A stretch of DNA of 64,000 nucleotides from Streptomyces cadmiisoli (GTDB taxonomy: Bacteria > Actinomycetota > Actinomycetes > Streptomycetales > Streptomycetaceae): NCBI RefSeq assembly GCF_003261055.1, contig NZ_CP030073.1, positions 7,812,001 to 7,876,000 of the forward strand, given 5' to 3'. Shown here piece after piece: positions 23,902-33,045 of this stretch. Position 1 is the stretch's first letter. The number at the start of each line of letters is the position of its first letter. The notes beneath the pieces were generated by a model that worked only from the letters and a program-made list of their open reading frames with translations, ran no database searches and had not been told where the DNA came from. A program made the translations under genes and the position numbers.

Positions 23902-25110
23902 TCATCCGGCCTGGCCGTCCCGCACCTGCCGGAAGAACGCCCGTACGTCCTCGACCAGCAGATCGGGCTCCTCCAGCGCGGCGAAGTGCCCGCCGCGGTC
24001 GAACTCCGTCCAGCGCACGATGTTCTCGGTGCGCTCCGCCAGGTGCCGCAGCGGGATCTGCAGTTCCGCCGGGAACAGCGCGACCGCGGTCGGTGCGGAC
24101 GACGGCTCCTTCAGCGCGACTTTGCGGCCGGTGGCGTGCGCCCGCTCGTAGTAGATCCGGGCGGACGAACCGGCGGTCCCGGTCAGCCAGTACAGCATCA
24201 CGTTGGTCAGCAGGCGGTCCCGGTCGACGGCCTCCTCGGGCAGCTCGGCCGAGTCGGTCCACTCCTTGAACTTCTCGACGATCCAGGCGAGCTGGCCGAC
24301 GGGGGAGTCGGTGAGCGCGTACGCGAGGGTCTGCGGCCGGGTGGCCTGGAGGACGGCGTACCCCGTGCCGTCCGCCGACCAGGCGCTCCATCTGCGCCAG
24401 GAGGCCAGTGCGCGTTCCCGCTGGTCGGGAGCGAGCTCCGCGAGCTGCTCGGGGGTGGGTTCGGTGGCCGCCTGCGCTCCGGGCAGCAGGTTGAGATGGA
24501 CGCCGATCACGCGGTCGGGGTGGGCGCGGCCGAGCTCGCGGGAGATCGCCGCGCCCCAGTCGCCGCCCTGCGCGCCGAACCGCTCGTAACCGAGCCGCGC
24601 CATCAGCTCCGCCCACGCGTCGGCGACCCGCCCCGCCTCCCAGCCCGTGTCCCGTGTCGGCCCGGACAGACCGAAGCCCGGGATGCCGGGTACCACGACG
24701 TGGAACGCGTCGGCTCGGTCCCCGCCGTGTGCCACCGGATCGGTCAGCGGCCCCACCACGTCGAGGAACTCCACGACGGAGCCGGGCCAGCCGTGCGTGA
24801 CGACCAGCGGCGTCGCGTCCGGCTCGGGGGAGCGGACATGCGCGAAGTGGACGTTCGCCCCGTCGATCGTGGTCGTGTACTGCGGCCACTCGTTGATCCG
24901 GGCTTCGGCGGCGCGCCAGTCGTACTCCTGCCGCCAGTAGCGCGCCAGGTCGCGCAGGTACTCCAGGGGCACGCCGTACGCCCAGCCCACGCCGGGCAGC
25001 TCCTCAGGCCAGCGGGTCCGGTCGAGCCGGTCGTGGAGGTCGTCGAGGTCGCGCTGCGGGATGTCGAGGCGGAAGGGCCGAATACCGTCGGCGGGCACTG
25101 ACGTCGTCAT
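23902..25110 (-). CDS. Epoxide hydrolase (alpha/beta-hydrolase fold)
   Basis: A 402-residue cytoplasmic enzyme expected to open epoxides to diols. The N-terminal epoxide-hydrolase cap is seen in FRLDIPQRDLDDLHDRLDRT. The oxyanion motif is VVTHGWPGSVVEF (about residues 103-115) and the nucleophile lies in FGAQGGDWGAAIS (Asp). The C-terminal histidine is in FDRGGHFAALEEPDLL. The length fits the microsomal-type bacterial family. The start is ATG; no close partner gene is apparent, and the 3' end abuts the PopR boxes of the clpP3 operon. The natural substrate cannot be read from the sequence. Confidence 0.93.
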   Translation of the reverse strand: MTTSVPADGIRPFRLDIPQRDLDDLHDRLDRTRWPEELPGVGWAYGVPLEYLRDLARYWRQEYDWRAAEARINEWPQYTTTIDGANVHFAHVRSPEPDATPLVVTHGWPGSVVEFLDVVGPLTDPVAHGGDRADAFHVVVPGIPGFGLSGPTRDTGWEAGRVADAWAELMARLGYERFGAQGGDWGAAISRELGRAHPDRVIGVHLNLLPGAQAATEPTPEQLAELAPDQRERALASWRRWSAWSADGTGYAVLQATRPQTLAYALTDSPVGQLAWIVEKFKEWTDSAELPEEAVDRDRLLTNVMLYWLTGTAGSSARIYYERAHATGRKVALKEPSSAPTAVALFPAELQIPLRHLAERTENIVRWTEFDRGGHFAALEEPDLLVEDVRAFFRQVRDGQAG

Positions 25111-25122
25111 GACCCGGATGCT

Positions 25123-25287
25123 AGTGCCGCGGCAGGCAACGTTTGCCTGTCAAGGAGCGGCGTCCGGTGCGTGCTTTCGGTGTGCCGGCCGGAAGTCCTC
25201 GTACTGGACGTACTCGGGCTTTCGGCCGGTGCGGCGAGAGGGCGTGCCGGGCGTCGCGACGGGGCGAACGTTGCCTGCCGCGGCACT
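25123..25287. repeat. 165-bp element with perfect 21-bp terminal inverted repeats
   Basis: Bases 25123-25143 and 25267-25287 are exact reverse complements over 21 bases (outer end AGTGCCGCGGCAGG). Inside, the halves around 25181-25200 and 25211-25230 are again nearly complementary (about 16 of 20), so the whole unit could fold into one long hairpin. The structure looks like a small MITE-type element or a large transcription-terminating stem between the epoxide hydrolase and VOC genes. No target-site duplication is visible and no real gene is inside. Confidence 0.7.
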
Positions 25288-25395
25288 GGTGCCGCGTCCA
25301 CCGGGCCCTCCGGATCGACGGGGTCCCGACCGATGAGTTTCGCGGGCCGTCGCGGTCGACAATGGGACCGTGTTCCATGCCCCCAGGAGGTAGCG

Positions 25396-25878
25396 ATGAC
25401 GACCGACGGCTTCACCACGTGTCTCTGGTTCGACGGCCGGGCCGAGGAGGCCGCCCACTTCTACGTCTCGGTCTTCAAGAACTCCAGCATCGGCCGCATC
25501 GCCCGCTACAACGACGCCGGGCGGGGCACCGCCGGTGACGTGATGACCGTGGAGTTCACGGCGAACGGGCAGAAGTTCGTCGCGCTGAACGGCGGACCGC
25601 AGTTCAGCTTCAACGAGGCGATCTCCTTCCAGATCGGCTGCGCCGACCAGGCGGAGGTCGACCACTACTGGTCCAAGCTGATCGACAACGGCGGCGAGCC
25701 GGGTCCCTGCGGCTGGCTGAAGGACAAGTTCGGCGTGTCCTGGCAGGTCGTGCCTGACCGGCTGATCGAGCTGGTCACCGACCCGGACCCGCAGAAGGCG
25801 GGCCGTGCCACCGAGGCGATGATGTCGATGGGCAAGCTCGACATCGCGGCCCTGGAGAAGGCGTACGCGGGCAGCTGA
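25396..25878 (+). CDS. VOC/PhnB-like protein
   Basis: A 160-residue protein of the PhnB (3-demethylubiquinone methyltransferase-like) group within the VOC superfamily: FTTCLWFDGRAEEAAHFYVS, FVALNGGPQFSFNEAISFQI, WSKLIDNGGEP and CGWLKDKFGVSWQVVP. The end DIAALEKAYAG is also typical of the group. The ATG follows a textbook AGGAGG five bases upstream. Biochemical function is unknown for most relatives. It stands alone just after the inverted-repeat element. Confidence 0.9.
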   Translation: MTTDGFTTCLWFDGRAEEAAHFYVSVFKNSSIGRIARYNDAGRGTAGDVMTVEFTANGQKFVALNGGPQFSFNEAISFQIGCADQAEVDHYWSKLIDNGGEPGPCGWLKDKFGVSWQVVPDRLIELVTDPDPQKAGRATEAMMSMGKLDIAALEKAYAGS

Positions 25879-26073
25879 GCCGCCTGGGTGCCGCGGACCG
25901 GGCGGTCGGCCCGCGGCAGGCGCGCGCCCGGCTCCGGGGAGCGCACCGGCGCGTCGGCGCTCCGGACAGCGGACACCGGGCGACCCGGGTCGTACACCCG
26001 TGCCGTGCGTCTGTGCGGGTTCCGACTTCCGGTGTTGGGGTGCCCGTCATACTGTGTCCCTACGGTGCCCGCC

Positions 26074-27273
26074 ATGAGAAGATCTTCGATCCTGCTCGGC
26101 GCCGCCGTTCTGACGGTGGCGCTGGCCGTTCCCGCCACGGCCCGCGGCGGCCACCCGGACGGCGACTTCGGACGGGCCACCCTCACCGGGTTCGCGTCCC
26201 TGCCGGCCGAGACCTACGTCCCGCACAGCGAGCCGTCCGGCGCGCTCATCGGCGAAGGCCCGTTCAACGGCATCGCCGCGCCCTTCCGGGACCAGCCCGT
26301 CCAGGGCTTCAGCGGCATCGTCAACCGCCACGACGGCACTTTCGACGTGCTGTCCGACAACGGTTACGGCAACAAGGCCAACAGCGCCGACTACCTGCTG
26401 CGCGTGCACCGCGTGAAGCCGGACACCAGGTCCGGGAAGGTCGAGGTGCTGGGCGGGTTCAACCTGAGCGACCCGTACCGCAAGGTGCCGTTCCCGCTCA
26501 CCCGCTCCGACCGCGTGCTGACCGGCGCCGACTTCGACGTCGAGTCGATCGTGCGGGTCGCCGACGGCACGTACTGGGCGGGCGACGAGTTCGGCCCGTT
26601 CCTGCTCCACTTCTCCGCCACGGGGCGTCTGCTGGAGGCCCCGATCGCGCTGGACGGCGTGCAGGCGCCCGAGAACCCGTACCTGAACGGTGCGCAGCCG
26701 ACCATCGGCAGCAGCAAGGGCTTCGAGGGACTGGTCCGCTCCGTCGACGGCCGCCGCCTCCACCCGCTGCTCGAAGGCAGCGTCGCCGGAGACACCCCCG
26801 GCGACCTGCGCTTCAGCGAGTTCGACCTGAAGTCCCGCGCCTACACCGGAAAGCGGTTCGTCTACCGGCTGGAGTCGACCGCCAACGCCATCGGCGACGC
26901 CGTCGCCGTGGACCGGCACCGCTTCCTGGTCATCGAGCGCGACGGCGGCCAGGGCGACGACGCCAGGTTCAAGCGGATCTACCTCGCCGACAGCCGTGAC
27001 CGCGACCGCGACGGTGTGATGGACAAGACGCTGGTGGCCGATCTGCTCGACATCGCCAACCCCAAGGGTGTCGGCGGCTTCGGGGAGACCTTCCGGTTCC
27101 CGTTCACCACCATCGAGGACGTCGTCCTGCTGGACGACCGGACCCTGGCCGTCCTGAACGACAACAACTTCCCCTTCTCGTCGGGCCGTACGCCGGGCAA
27201 GGCCGACGACAACGAGTTCATCACCGTCCGGCTCACGGACCGCCTGCACGCCGACCCGCGCGCGCTCCGCTGA
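26074..27273 (+). CDS. Secreted esterase-like protein of the phytase-like family
   Basis: A 399-residue exported protein with a clear signal peptide (MRRSSILLGAAVLTVALAVP, cleavage near ATARG). The mature part matches the 'esterase-like activity of phytase' beta-propeller family: GEGPFNGIAAPFRDQPVQGF, VLSDNGYGNKANSADYLLR, YWAGDEFGPFLLHFS, GFEGLVRS and LLDDRTLAVLNDNNFPF. The family is annotated as phosphoesterase-like; the substrate is uncertain. A strong hairpin follows the stop codon. Confidence 0.88.
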   Translation: MRRSSILLGAAVLTVALAVPATARGGHPDGDFGRATLTGFASLPAETYVPHSEPSGALIGEGPFNGIAAPFRDQPVQGFSGIVNRHDGTFDVLSDNGYGNKANSADYLLRVHRVKPDTRSGKVEVLGGFNLSDPYRKVPFPLTRSDRVLTGADFDVESIVRVADGTYWAGDEFGPFLLHFSATGRLLEAPIALDGVQAPENPYLNGAQPTIGSSKGFEGLVRSVDGRRLHPLLEGSVAGDTPGDLRFSEFDLKSRAYTGKRFVYRLESTANAIGDAVAVDRHRFLVIERDGGQGDDARFKRIYLADSRDRDRDGVMDKTLVADLLDIANPKGVGGFGETFRFPFTTIEDVVLLDDRTLAVLNDNNFPFSSGRTPGKADDNEFITVRLTDRLHADPRALR

Positions 27274-27278
27274 CGCAC

Positions 27279-27318
27279 ACGAGGGGTCCTGCCACCCGCA
27301 CGTGGCAGGACCCCTCGT
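27279..27318. terminator. 17-bp perfect hairpin between convergent genes
   Basis: A perfect 17-bp stem (ACGAGGGGTCCTGCCAC and its complement) with a six-base loop begins six bases after the esterase-like stop. It directly abuts the stop of the methyltransferase gene on the other strand, so it likely ends both the esterase-like gene and the 2-methylisoborneol operon. Confidence 0.9.
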
Positions 27319-27319
27319 C

Positions 27320-28195
27320 TCACACGCGGTCCGCGGCGATCAGCAGATACTGGAAACTGCCGTTGCGATAGGCGGTCAGGAACGTTTCTTCGATGCCCGT
27401 CACCAGATGGTCGGCCTGACTGCGCAGCTCCCAGTAGGGAATCGTGGCCTCGGTCAGATCCTCGACGTGGACCGGCACCAGCCGGTTGCGGGCCATCGCC
27501 CGGAAGTACTCCGACCGGGGATGGATGTCGCAGATGTAGTGCGCGTTGATGAGGGACACCTCGCGGGAGGCCCGGCCGTAGGTGTCGTTGTAGCAGCCGG
27601 TGATGACGACGTAGCGGCCACCGCGCCGCAGCAGCCGCGCGTGCTCGGCGAACAGCAGGTCCAGTTCGACGTACATGGTGGACTCGTTGTTCCAGGACGC
27701 CGCGTACGCCCCGGTGGTGAATCCGGTGTCGAGCATGTTGCGGTGGTGGTACCGCACCTGCTCGTCGATGCCCCGCTCCCGGGCCTGGGCGTTGGCGAAG
27801 TCGGCCTGCTTGGCGGAGATCGTGACCCCGTCGGCGTGGCAGCCGTGGCGCAGATGCGCGACGACGCTGCCGCCGCCGCGTCCGCAGCCGGCGTCGAAGA
27901 CCCGGTCGGCGGGCGTGAGCGGGCCGAGGTGCCCGGCGAGGAGTTCGGCCTGGGCGTGTTCCAGCCGGTGCAGTTCACCGGTGACCCGCTCACGCCGGCG
28001 GGCCCGGTCGGGCTCGTCGAGGACCGACCAGTCGACGTCACCGACGCCGTAGTGGTGGTGATAGAGGTCGTCGATCTTTCCGAGTTCGAGGTTGACCGGG
28101 TTCTCCTCGGCGTTCCAGTAGTCCGCGACGCGGTTCTGGTACGTGGACTGGGTCGGCACCGGTGCAGTCGTGGTGCCGGCGTGGGCGATCGTCAA
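27320..28195 (-). CDS. Geranyl diphosphate 2-C-methyltransferase (2-MIB pathway)
   Basis: A 291-residue SAM-dependent enzyme that should methylate geranyl diphosphate at C2, giving the substrate of 2-methylisoborneol synthase. It shows the family N-terminus STYQNRVADYWNAEENPVNL, IDDLYHHHYGVGDVDW, SAM motif I VFDAGCGRGGGS (about residues 99-110), and ASWNNESTMYVELD. The start is TTG at 28195: GAGGAG lies six bases upstream, and the resulting length matches the known enzyme (about 293 residues). Third gene of the operon, 49 bases after the cyclase. Confidence 0.92.
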   Translation of the reverse strand: MTIAHAGTTTAPVPTQSTYQNRVADYWNAEENPVNLELGKIDDLYHHHYGVGDVDWSVLDEPDRARRRERVTGELHRLEHAQAELLAGHLGPLTPADRVFDAGCGRGGGSVVAHLRHGCHADGVTISAKQADFANAQARERGIDEQVRYHHRNMLDTGFTTGAYAASWNNESTMYVELDLLFAEHARLLRRGGRYVVITGCYNDTYGRASREVSLINAHYICDIHPRSEYFRAMARNRLVPVHVEDLTEATIPYWELRSQADHLVTGIEETFLTAYRNGSFQYLLIAADRV

Positions 28196-28244
28196 CAGTG
28201 ACTCCTCGTGGTGGTGCGACCGACGCGAGGTCGGCTGACTCGGG

Positions 28245-29309
28245 TTACCAGTAGTCGGGCAGGTGGTAGCGGTGGGTGTTGGTGGCGTGCCACTCGTGGT
28301 TGCCGGACACCCAGTCGGACAGGCCCCGGGCATAGCGTTCGACGAGGGGCGAGGTGGCGGACAGCAGCGCGGACTCGGCTTCGAAGGCGTCCATGACCTG
28401 GTTGTGGATGTCGACGCTCTTGAGGTACGCCGCCCTCAGACCGCACCGCTCGTTGGCGGCGACGACCTGCGGCAGGTTGAGGTGCGTCGGGTCGTTCGCC
28501 AGCTCCTTGGTGAAGGAGTACAGGTCGTTGACGATCGTGGTGGCGTTGCAGGCCAGCGCGGTGATCCGCTGGATCTCGGGCCGGGCGTAGACCACCTCGG
28601 GCAACTCGTAGCCGTCCACGGCGTCCACGATCGACAGACAGGGGCGGAAGTTGTTGAACTGGCGCATCACCAGGTACTCCCAGACCCGCGGCACGTACCC
28701 GGACTCCGCCCACGCGGCCTCGCCGAGGTAGCCGAGGTGGAGCCGGGCCATGTCGTGCACGAAACGGTCGGTCTGGCTGGGCGTGGCGAGGGCCGCGAAG
28801 TCCTTCAGCGCCCAGTGGTAGGAGCGCAGCGGGCCGTCTGCCTGCACACCGGCACGCCATTCCTCCTCCGACTCCGGTGTGCCGTGGTACGGATCGAGGG
28901 CGGACTGGGCGATGACGAGCCGGCCGCCCAGCCCCCGGTGCGATCCGCCCCGGTCCTCGCTCTCCTCGCAGTAGCAGTCGTCGACGATGTTCTCGGCGAG
29001 CAGCAGCTTGCCCGCGACGGTGAGGCGCTCCGGATCGGCCGCGCCCGGATGCTGGAGGACCACGGCCCGGCCGAACTGGAACCCGGCGAAGTCCCCGCTC
29101 CACTCCTTCGGGAACAGGTCCAGGCGGCGGGCCCAGTCCTCCAGCCTGCGGTCGATCTCCCGCACCTTCTCGGGATCGGCGGGGGCGGCGGGCCGGTACT
29201 TCAGCCCGGGGACGGCTCCGCCGCGCCGGCTGCGCACGGTGCGGGCGAGGTTCGGCGGTCCGGGCAGCGTGAACGGCGCCGGGACCGCGGCCTGCGGGGA
29301 CGAACTCAT
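28245..29309 (-). CDS. 2-methylisoborneol synthase (terpene cyclase)
   Basis: A 354-residue class I terpene cyclase that should convert 2-methylgeranyl diphosphate to the earthy odorant 2-methylisoborneol. The aspartate-rich motif is DDCYCEE (residues 110-116) and the NSE triad is NDLYSFTKE (261-269); both are the forms typical of this enzyme. Characterised relatives are about 440 residues with a disordered N-terminus of over 100 residues. Here only about 35 Pro/Ala-rich residues precede the fold (MSSSPQAAVPAPFTLPGPP). The ATG at 29309 has GGTGGAG eight bases upstream and lies 18 bases after the encapsulin stop, so the short form appears genuine. Confidence 0.93.
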   Translation of the reverse strand: MSSSPQAAVPAPFTLPGPPNLARTVRSRRGGAVPGLKYRPAAPADPEKVREIDRRLEDWARRLDLFPKEWSGDFAGFQFGRAVVLQHPGAADPERLTVAGKLLLAENIVDDCYCEESEDRGGSHRGLGGRLVIAQSALDPYHGTPESEEEWRAGVQADGPLRSYHWALKDFAALATPSQTDRFVHDMARLHLGYLGEAAWAESGYVPRVWEYLVMRQFNNFRPCLSIVDAVDGYELPEVVYARPEIQRITALACNATTIVNDLYSFTKELANDPTHLNLPQVVAANERCGLRAAYLKSVDIHNQVMDAFEAESALLSATSPLVERYARGLSDWVSGNHEWHATNTHRYHLPDYW

Positions 29310-29327
29310 GGTGCGTACTCCACCCGG

Positions 29328-30764
29328 TCAGTCGGCGCTCCGGCCGAGCTGGACGTTCTCAAGGACTCCGGCCGCGTCGGGCACGAGGATGGCCAGCGAG
29401 TAGTAGGCGGTGACGAGGTAGTTGATGATGGCGGCGGTGTCGATGCCCATGAACCGGACGTTCAGACCCGGCTGGTACTCCTCCGGGATGCCGGTCTGGC
29501 GCAGGCCCACGACGCCCTGGTCCGCCTCCCCCGTGCGCAGCGCGATGATGCTGCTGGTGTGCTGGTCGGAGACGGGGATCTTGCTGCACGGGAACAGCGG
29601 GACACCGCGCCAGGCGGGGATCTCGTGCCCGTTCACGGTGGCGGTGCCGGGCACCAGTCCGCGCTTGTTGCACTGGCGGAAGAAGGCCGCGATCGCCTTC
29701 GGATGCGCGAGGAACAGCCGGGTCTTGCGGCGCATGGCCAGCAGCTCGTCCATGTCGTCCGGGGTCGGCGGGCCGGTGAACGAGCTGATGCGCTGTCCGT
29801 AGTCGATGTTGTGCAGCAGCCCGAACTCGCGGTTGTTGACCAGTTCCCACTCCTGGCGCTCGCGGATCTCCTCCACGGTCAGGCGCAACTGCTGCTCGGT
29901 CTGGTCCATCGGGTCGTTGTAGAGGTCGGCGACCCGGGTGTGCACCCGCAGCACGGTCTGGGTGAGGGACAGCTCGTACTCGCGCGGGGCCAGGTCGTAG
30001 TCGACGAATCCGCCGGTCAGGGTGGGCTCTCCGACGTGTCCGGCCTGCACCGGGACGTCGGCCTCGCCCTTGCGGTTCATCGGGAGCCGCTGCCGCTCGG
30101 CGTACTCCGTCAGATGCGCGGCCAGCGACGGCACCCGGTCGGTGAACTCCCGCACCACGTCCCAGGGCAGCACCATCACCACGCCCGCGGTCTCGGCGCG
30201 CATCGAGCTCAGCCACAGCGGGTCGGCCTGGCCGATGGCCTCGTCACCCATCTGGTCGCCGTCGGTGACGACCCCGAGGATCTCCTCCTCGCCGTACTTG
30301 CCGGTGGCGAAGCGGGTGAACCGGCCGTGCACGACGAGATAGGCCTCGGTGACCGGCTGGCCGGCCTCGTACAGGACCTGGCCCGCGCGGACGTCCCGCA
30401 CCCGGAAGCGGCCGGCGATCTCCTTGAGGACCTCGGTGTCGCCGTAGCCGCGCAGCACCGGCAGCTCGGTGAGCGTCCGGGGGATGACCCGGATGTCGTC
30501 GGCGCCGTTCTGCTCGAACTGCACTCGACCGCGGCCGACGCGGAGCTGCAGCCGCCGGTTGACCCGGTAGGCGCCGCCCTTGACGTCCACCCAGGGCAGG
30601 GCCTTGAGCAGCCATCGTGAGGTGATGGCCTGCATCTGGGGTTCGGACTTGGTGGTCGTGGTGAGTTGGCGCGCGGCGAGGGTGCTGAGGCTGGTGAGCG
30701 GATGGTCGGCTGCGGTGGTGAGTTCTTCGGTGGCGGGACCGGTGGCGCTGTCCGGTGCGGACAC
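29328..30764 (-). CDS. eshA: Family 2B encapsulin shell protein with cNMP-binding domain (EshA-like)
   Basis: A 478-residue protein with an HK97-type encapsulin shell fold interrupted by a cyclic-nucleotide-binding domain (about residues 95-215: [30 protein letters not shown]). The N-terminal arm contains [20 protein letters not shown], and later parts carry [20 protein letters not shown] and [18 protein letters not shown]. Such proteins self-assemble into nanocompartments; in S. griseus the relative is EshA, and relatives beside 2-methylisoborneol synthase enclose that enzyme. The start is GTG at 30764 behind GGGAGGG. First gene of the operon. Whether it binds cAMP is not decided by sequence. 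Confidence 0.92.
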   Translation of the reverse strand: MSAPDSATGPATEELTTAADHPLTSLSTLAARQLTTTTKSEPQMQAITSRWLLKALPWVDVKGGAYRVNRRLQLRVGRGRVQFEQNGADDIRVIPRTLTELPVLRGYGDTEVLKEIAGRFRVRDVRAGQVLYEAGQPVTEAYLVVHGRFTRFATGKYGEEEILGVVTDGDQMGDEAIGQADPLWLSSMRAETAGVVMVLPWDVVREFTDRVPSLAAHLTEYAERQRLPMNRKGEADVPVQAGHVGEPTLTGGFVDYDLAPREYELSLTQTVLRVHTRVADLYNDPMDQTEQQLRLTVEEIRERQEWELVNNREFGLLHNIDYGQRISSFTGPPTPDDMDELLAMRRKTRLFLAHPKAIAAFFRQCNKRGLVPGTATVNGHEIPAWRGVPLFPCSKIPVSDQHTSSIIALRTGEADQGVVGLRQTGIPEEYQPGLNVRFMGIDTAAIINYLVTAYYSLAILVPDAAGVLENVQLGRSAD

Positions 30765-30768
30765 ATTC

Positions 30769-30780
30769 CCTCCCGGGAGG
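30769..30780 (-). promoter_or_regulatory. Palindrome covering the encapsulin ribosome-binding site
   Basis: CCTCCCGGGAGG is self-complementary and contains the GGGAGG used as Shine-Dalgarno for the GTG at 30764. It could form only a short four-pair stem, so any effect on translation would be weak. Confidence 0.3.
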
Positions 30781-30890
30781 TGGACAAGGGTGAGCGGAAC
30801 GGTCGGTGGGGTGCCTGGTGGCCGTGCGCAGAAACAAGCCAAACAGCCGTGGGCGCGCCACGGTACGGCGCGAAAGGGGCGCTCTCAGGC

Positions 30891-30913
30891 CCGGGACGTT
30901 GCAAACATCCCGG
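30891..30913 (-). promoter_or_regulatory. 23-bp operator-like palindrome upstream of the encapsulin operon
   Basis: On the plus strand the 23 bases begin CCGGGACGTTGC and end ACATCCCGG, an inverted repeat (CCGGGA-N-GTT-N3-AAC-N-TCCCGG on the minus strand) with one mismatched pair. It is about 130 bases before the encapsulin start in an otherwise unassigned 241-base intergenic region. The binding protein is unknown. Confidence 0.4.
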
Positions 30914-31005
30914 ACGAAGCGGACGGCTCACTGCGGCTTCCCCGCACGCCGCCCGAACACCTCGCGCCCCGGGCGCGCAGGCCCGCCGGCCGCCCGGCCC
31001 GCCGC

Positions 31006-32028
31006 TCAGTCCAGGTCGTCGACCAGCACCGCCGCTCCGTCGAAGCGGCCCGCCTTCAGATCGGCGAGCGCCCGCGGCGCCTCCGACAGCGGATAGACGT
31101 GCGTGGTGGCACGCACGCCGTGCCGGGCGGCGATCGCCAGGAACTCACGGGCGTCCTCACGCGTGTTGGAGGTGACGCTGCGCAGCTCCCGCTCGTAGAA
31201 CAGCTCGCGCTCGTAGTTCAGCGGCGGTACGTCGCTCAGATGGATACCGGCGATCGCCAGCACCCCGCCCCGGTCCAGGGCCCGCAGCGCCACCGGGACC
31301 AGCTCGCCGACCGGAGCGAACAGGATCGCGCTGTCCAGCGGCTCCGGTGGCGGGTCGGAGGCCTCCCGCGCCGAGGCGGCCCCCAGCTCCAGCGCGAGCC
31401 GCCGTGCCGCCGCACCGCGGGTCAGGACGTGCACCCGGGCGCCCTCGGCCAGGGCCACCTGCGCGCACAGGTGGGCGCTGCCCCCGAACCCGTACAGACC
31501 GAGCCGTCCGCCCGGCGGCAGCGCGGCGCGGCGCAGCGCGCGGTAGCCGATGATGCCGGCGCACAGCAGCGGAGCGGCGGCGACGTCGTCGAGGCCGCCG
31601 GGCAGCCGGTGGGCGAACGCGGCCGGTACGGTCGTGTACGGTGCGTAACCGCCGTCGGCGTCCCAGCCCGTGTAGCGCGAGGCCGGGCAGAGGTTCTCGG
31701 CGCCGCGGGCGCAGTAGGCGCAGGTGCCGTCGGTGCGGCGCAGCCAGGCCACGCCCACCCGGTCGCCGACCGTGAATCCGCGCACCGCCGTCCCGAACCC
31801 CGCCACCGTCCCGACCACCTGGTGACCGGGCGTGACCGCGGGCCGGTGCACCTCGAGGTCCCCCTCGACCACGTGCAGGTCGGTCCGGCACACCCCGCAC
31901 ACCCGCACACGCACCAGCAGCTCGTCCTCGCCGGGCGTCGGCACCGGCTTCTCCACCAGCCGCAGCGCCCCCTCCTCCACCGGCCCCGGCGCGACCACCG
32001 ACCACGCCCGCATCGTCCTGTCCGCCAT
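31006..32028 (-). CDS. Zinc-binding alcohol dehydrogenase family protein
   Basis: A 340-residue medium-chain dehydrogenase. The catalytic zinc site shows [16 protein letters not shown] (Cys) and [10 protein letters not shown] (His-Glu type motif). The structural zinc lobe is [13 protein letters not shown], with three visible cysteines in place of four. The nucleotide fold has [19 protein letters not shown]. It should oxidise an alcohol or reduce an aldehyde with NAD(P). The start is the ATG at 32028; an internal ATG at 32013 is possible. The gene is divergent from a VOC protein and separated from the encapsulin operon by 241 bases. Confidence 0.87.
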   Translation of the reverse strand: MADRTMRAWSVVAPGPVEEGALRLVEKPVPTPGEDELLVRVRVCGVCRTDLHVVEGDLEVHRPAVTPGHQVVGTVAGFGTAVRGFTVGDRVGVAWLRRTDGTCAYCARGAENLCPASRYTGWDADGGYAPYTTVPAAFAHRLPGGLDDVAAAPLLCAGIIGYRALRRAALPPGGRLGLYGFGGSAHLCAQVALAEGARVHVLTRGAAARRLALELGAASAREASDPPPEPLDSAILFAPVGELVPVALRALDRGGVLAIAGIHLSDVPPLNYERELFYERELRSVTSNTREDAREFLAIAARHGVRATTHVYPLSEAPRALADLKAGRFDGAAVLVDDLD

Positions 32029-32170
32029 CCGCTGCCCCGCTCCGTCGGTCACCGGCCGCCTTCCGCAGCCCAGTCTGGAACGGAAGCGCGTGTTCGGCGC
32101 GCGGGCGGCCGACCGCGTCGCTAGCGTGAGAATTCGGACGACAGACACCCGAACCGGAAGGTCCGCACCG

Positions 32171-32971
32171 ATGGCCGTGAAACCCGAGGGAATGCCCTGC
32201 TGGGCCGACGCGATGTTCACGGACGTCGAGGGGGCCAAGACCTTCTACGCCGACGTCCTCGGCTGGACCTTCGGCGAGGCGTCGTCGGAGTTCGGCAACT
32301 ACACCCAGGCCTACGCCGACGGCAAGGCGGTCGCGGCCGTCGTACCACCCATGCCGGGTGGTGAGGAGCAGTCGCAGTGGTGCCTCTACTTCGCCTCGCC
32401 GGACGCCGCGGCCACGGCCGCCAGGATCCGGGACAACGGCGGTGAGGTGCTGATGGGGCCCATGCAGGTCGGTGACTTCGGCACCATGTGCCTGGCCCGC
32501 GACCCCGGTGGCGTCGCGTTCGGCGTGTGGCAGAGCGGCACCCACGAGGGGTTCGAGGCGCCGATGGAGCAGCCCGGCGCGTACTGCTGGGCGGAGGTCT
32601 TCACCCGCGAGCCGGAGACGGCGGACGCGTTCTTCCCCGCCGTGTTCCCGTTCACCGCCCAGCAGATGGACGACGACGGCATCGACTTCCGGATCTTCAA
32701 CCTCAGCGGGAACCCGGTGCTGGGCCGGATGAAGATGACGGACGACTTCCCGCCCGAGGTGCCGGCGTACATCAATGTCTACTTCAGCGTCGCCGACTGC
32801 GACGCGGCCGTGGCCAAGGCGACCGAGCGCGGCGGTGTGCTGCGCTTCGGACCGATGGACAGTCCCTTCGGCCGGTTCGCGGCACTGAGCGACCCGCAGG
32901 GCGCGAGCTTCTCGGTGATCGACACCACCACCACCGAGGGTGAGATGCCGGACCTCACCGACATCGCCTGA
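32171..32971 (+). CDS. Two-domain VOC family protein
   Basis: A 266-residue protein with two VOC modules. The first spans residues 1-120 ([36 protein letters not shown]) and the second 130-260 ([35 protein letters not shown]). Streptomyces relatives of this shape are annotated as glyoxalase-like or hydroxylase-like, and some are linked to antibiotic clusters, but none is near here. The ATG follows GGAAGG. It is divergent from the alcohol dehydrogenase gene. Confidence 0.88.
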   Translation: MAVKPEGMPCWADAMFTDVEGAKTFYADVLGWTFGEASSEFGNYTQAYADGKAVAAVVPPMPGGEEQSQWCLYFASPDAAATAARIRDNGGEVLMGPMQVGDFGTMCLARDPGGVAFGVWQSGTHEGFEAPMEQPGAYCWAEVFTREPETADAFFPAVFPFTAQQMDDDGIDFRIFNLSGNPVLGRMKMTDDFPPEVPAYINVYFSVADCDAAVAKATERGGVLRFGPMDSPFGRFAALSDPQGASFSVIDTTTTEGEMPDLTDIA

Positions 32972-33045
32972 CCGGCACCTCCCGGCGTCCCCGCCCGAGC
33001 GACGCCGTGGCCGTTCGGGTGTCCGGGCCGTGGCATGATCGGACC

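Noticed and set aside
23780..24889. Upstream extension of the clpP3 frame
   Set aside because: It runs through the epoxide hydrolase gene in another frame, is Arg/Ala/Pro-rich and not protein-like; the ClpP start at 23779 has a good ribosome-binding site.
25123..25390. Short open frames inside the inverted-repeat element
   Set aside because: They read through palindromic sequence in several frames, have no ribosome-binding site and no family resemblance.
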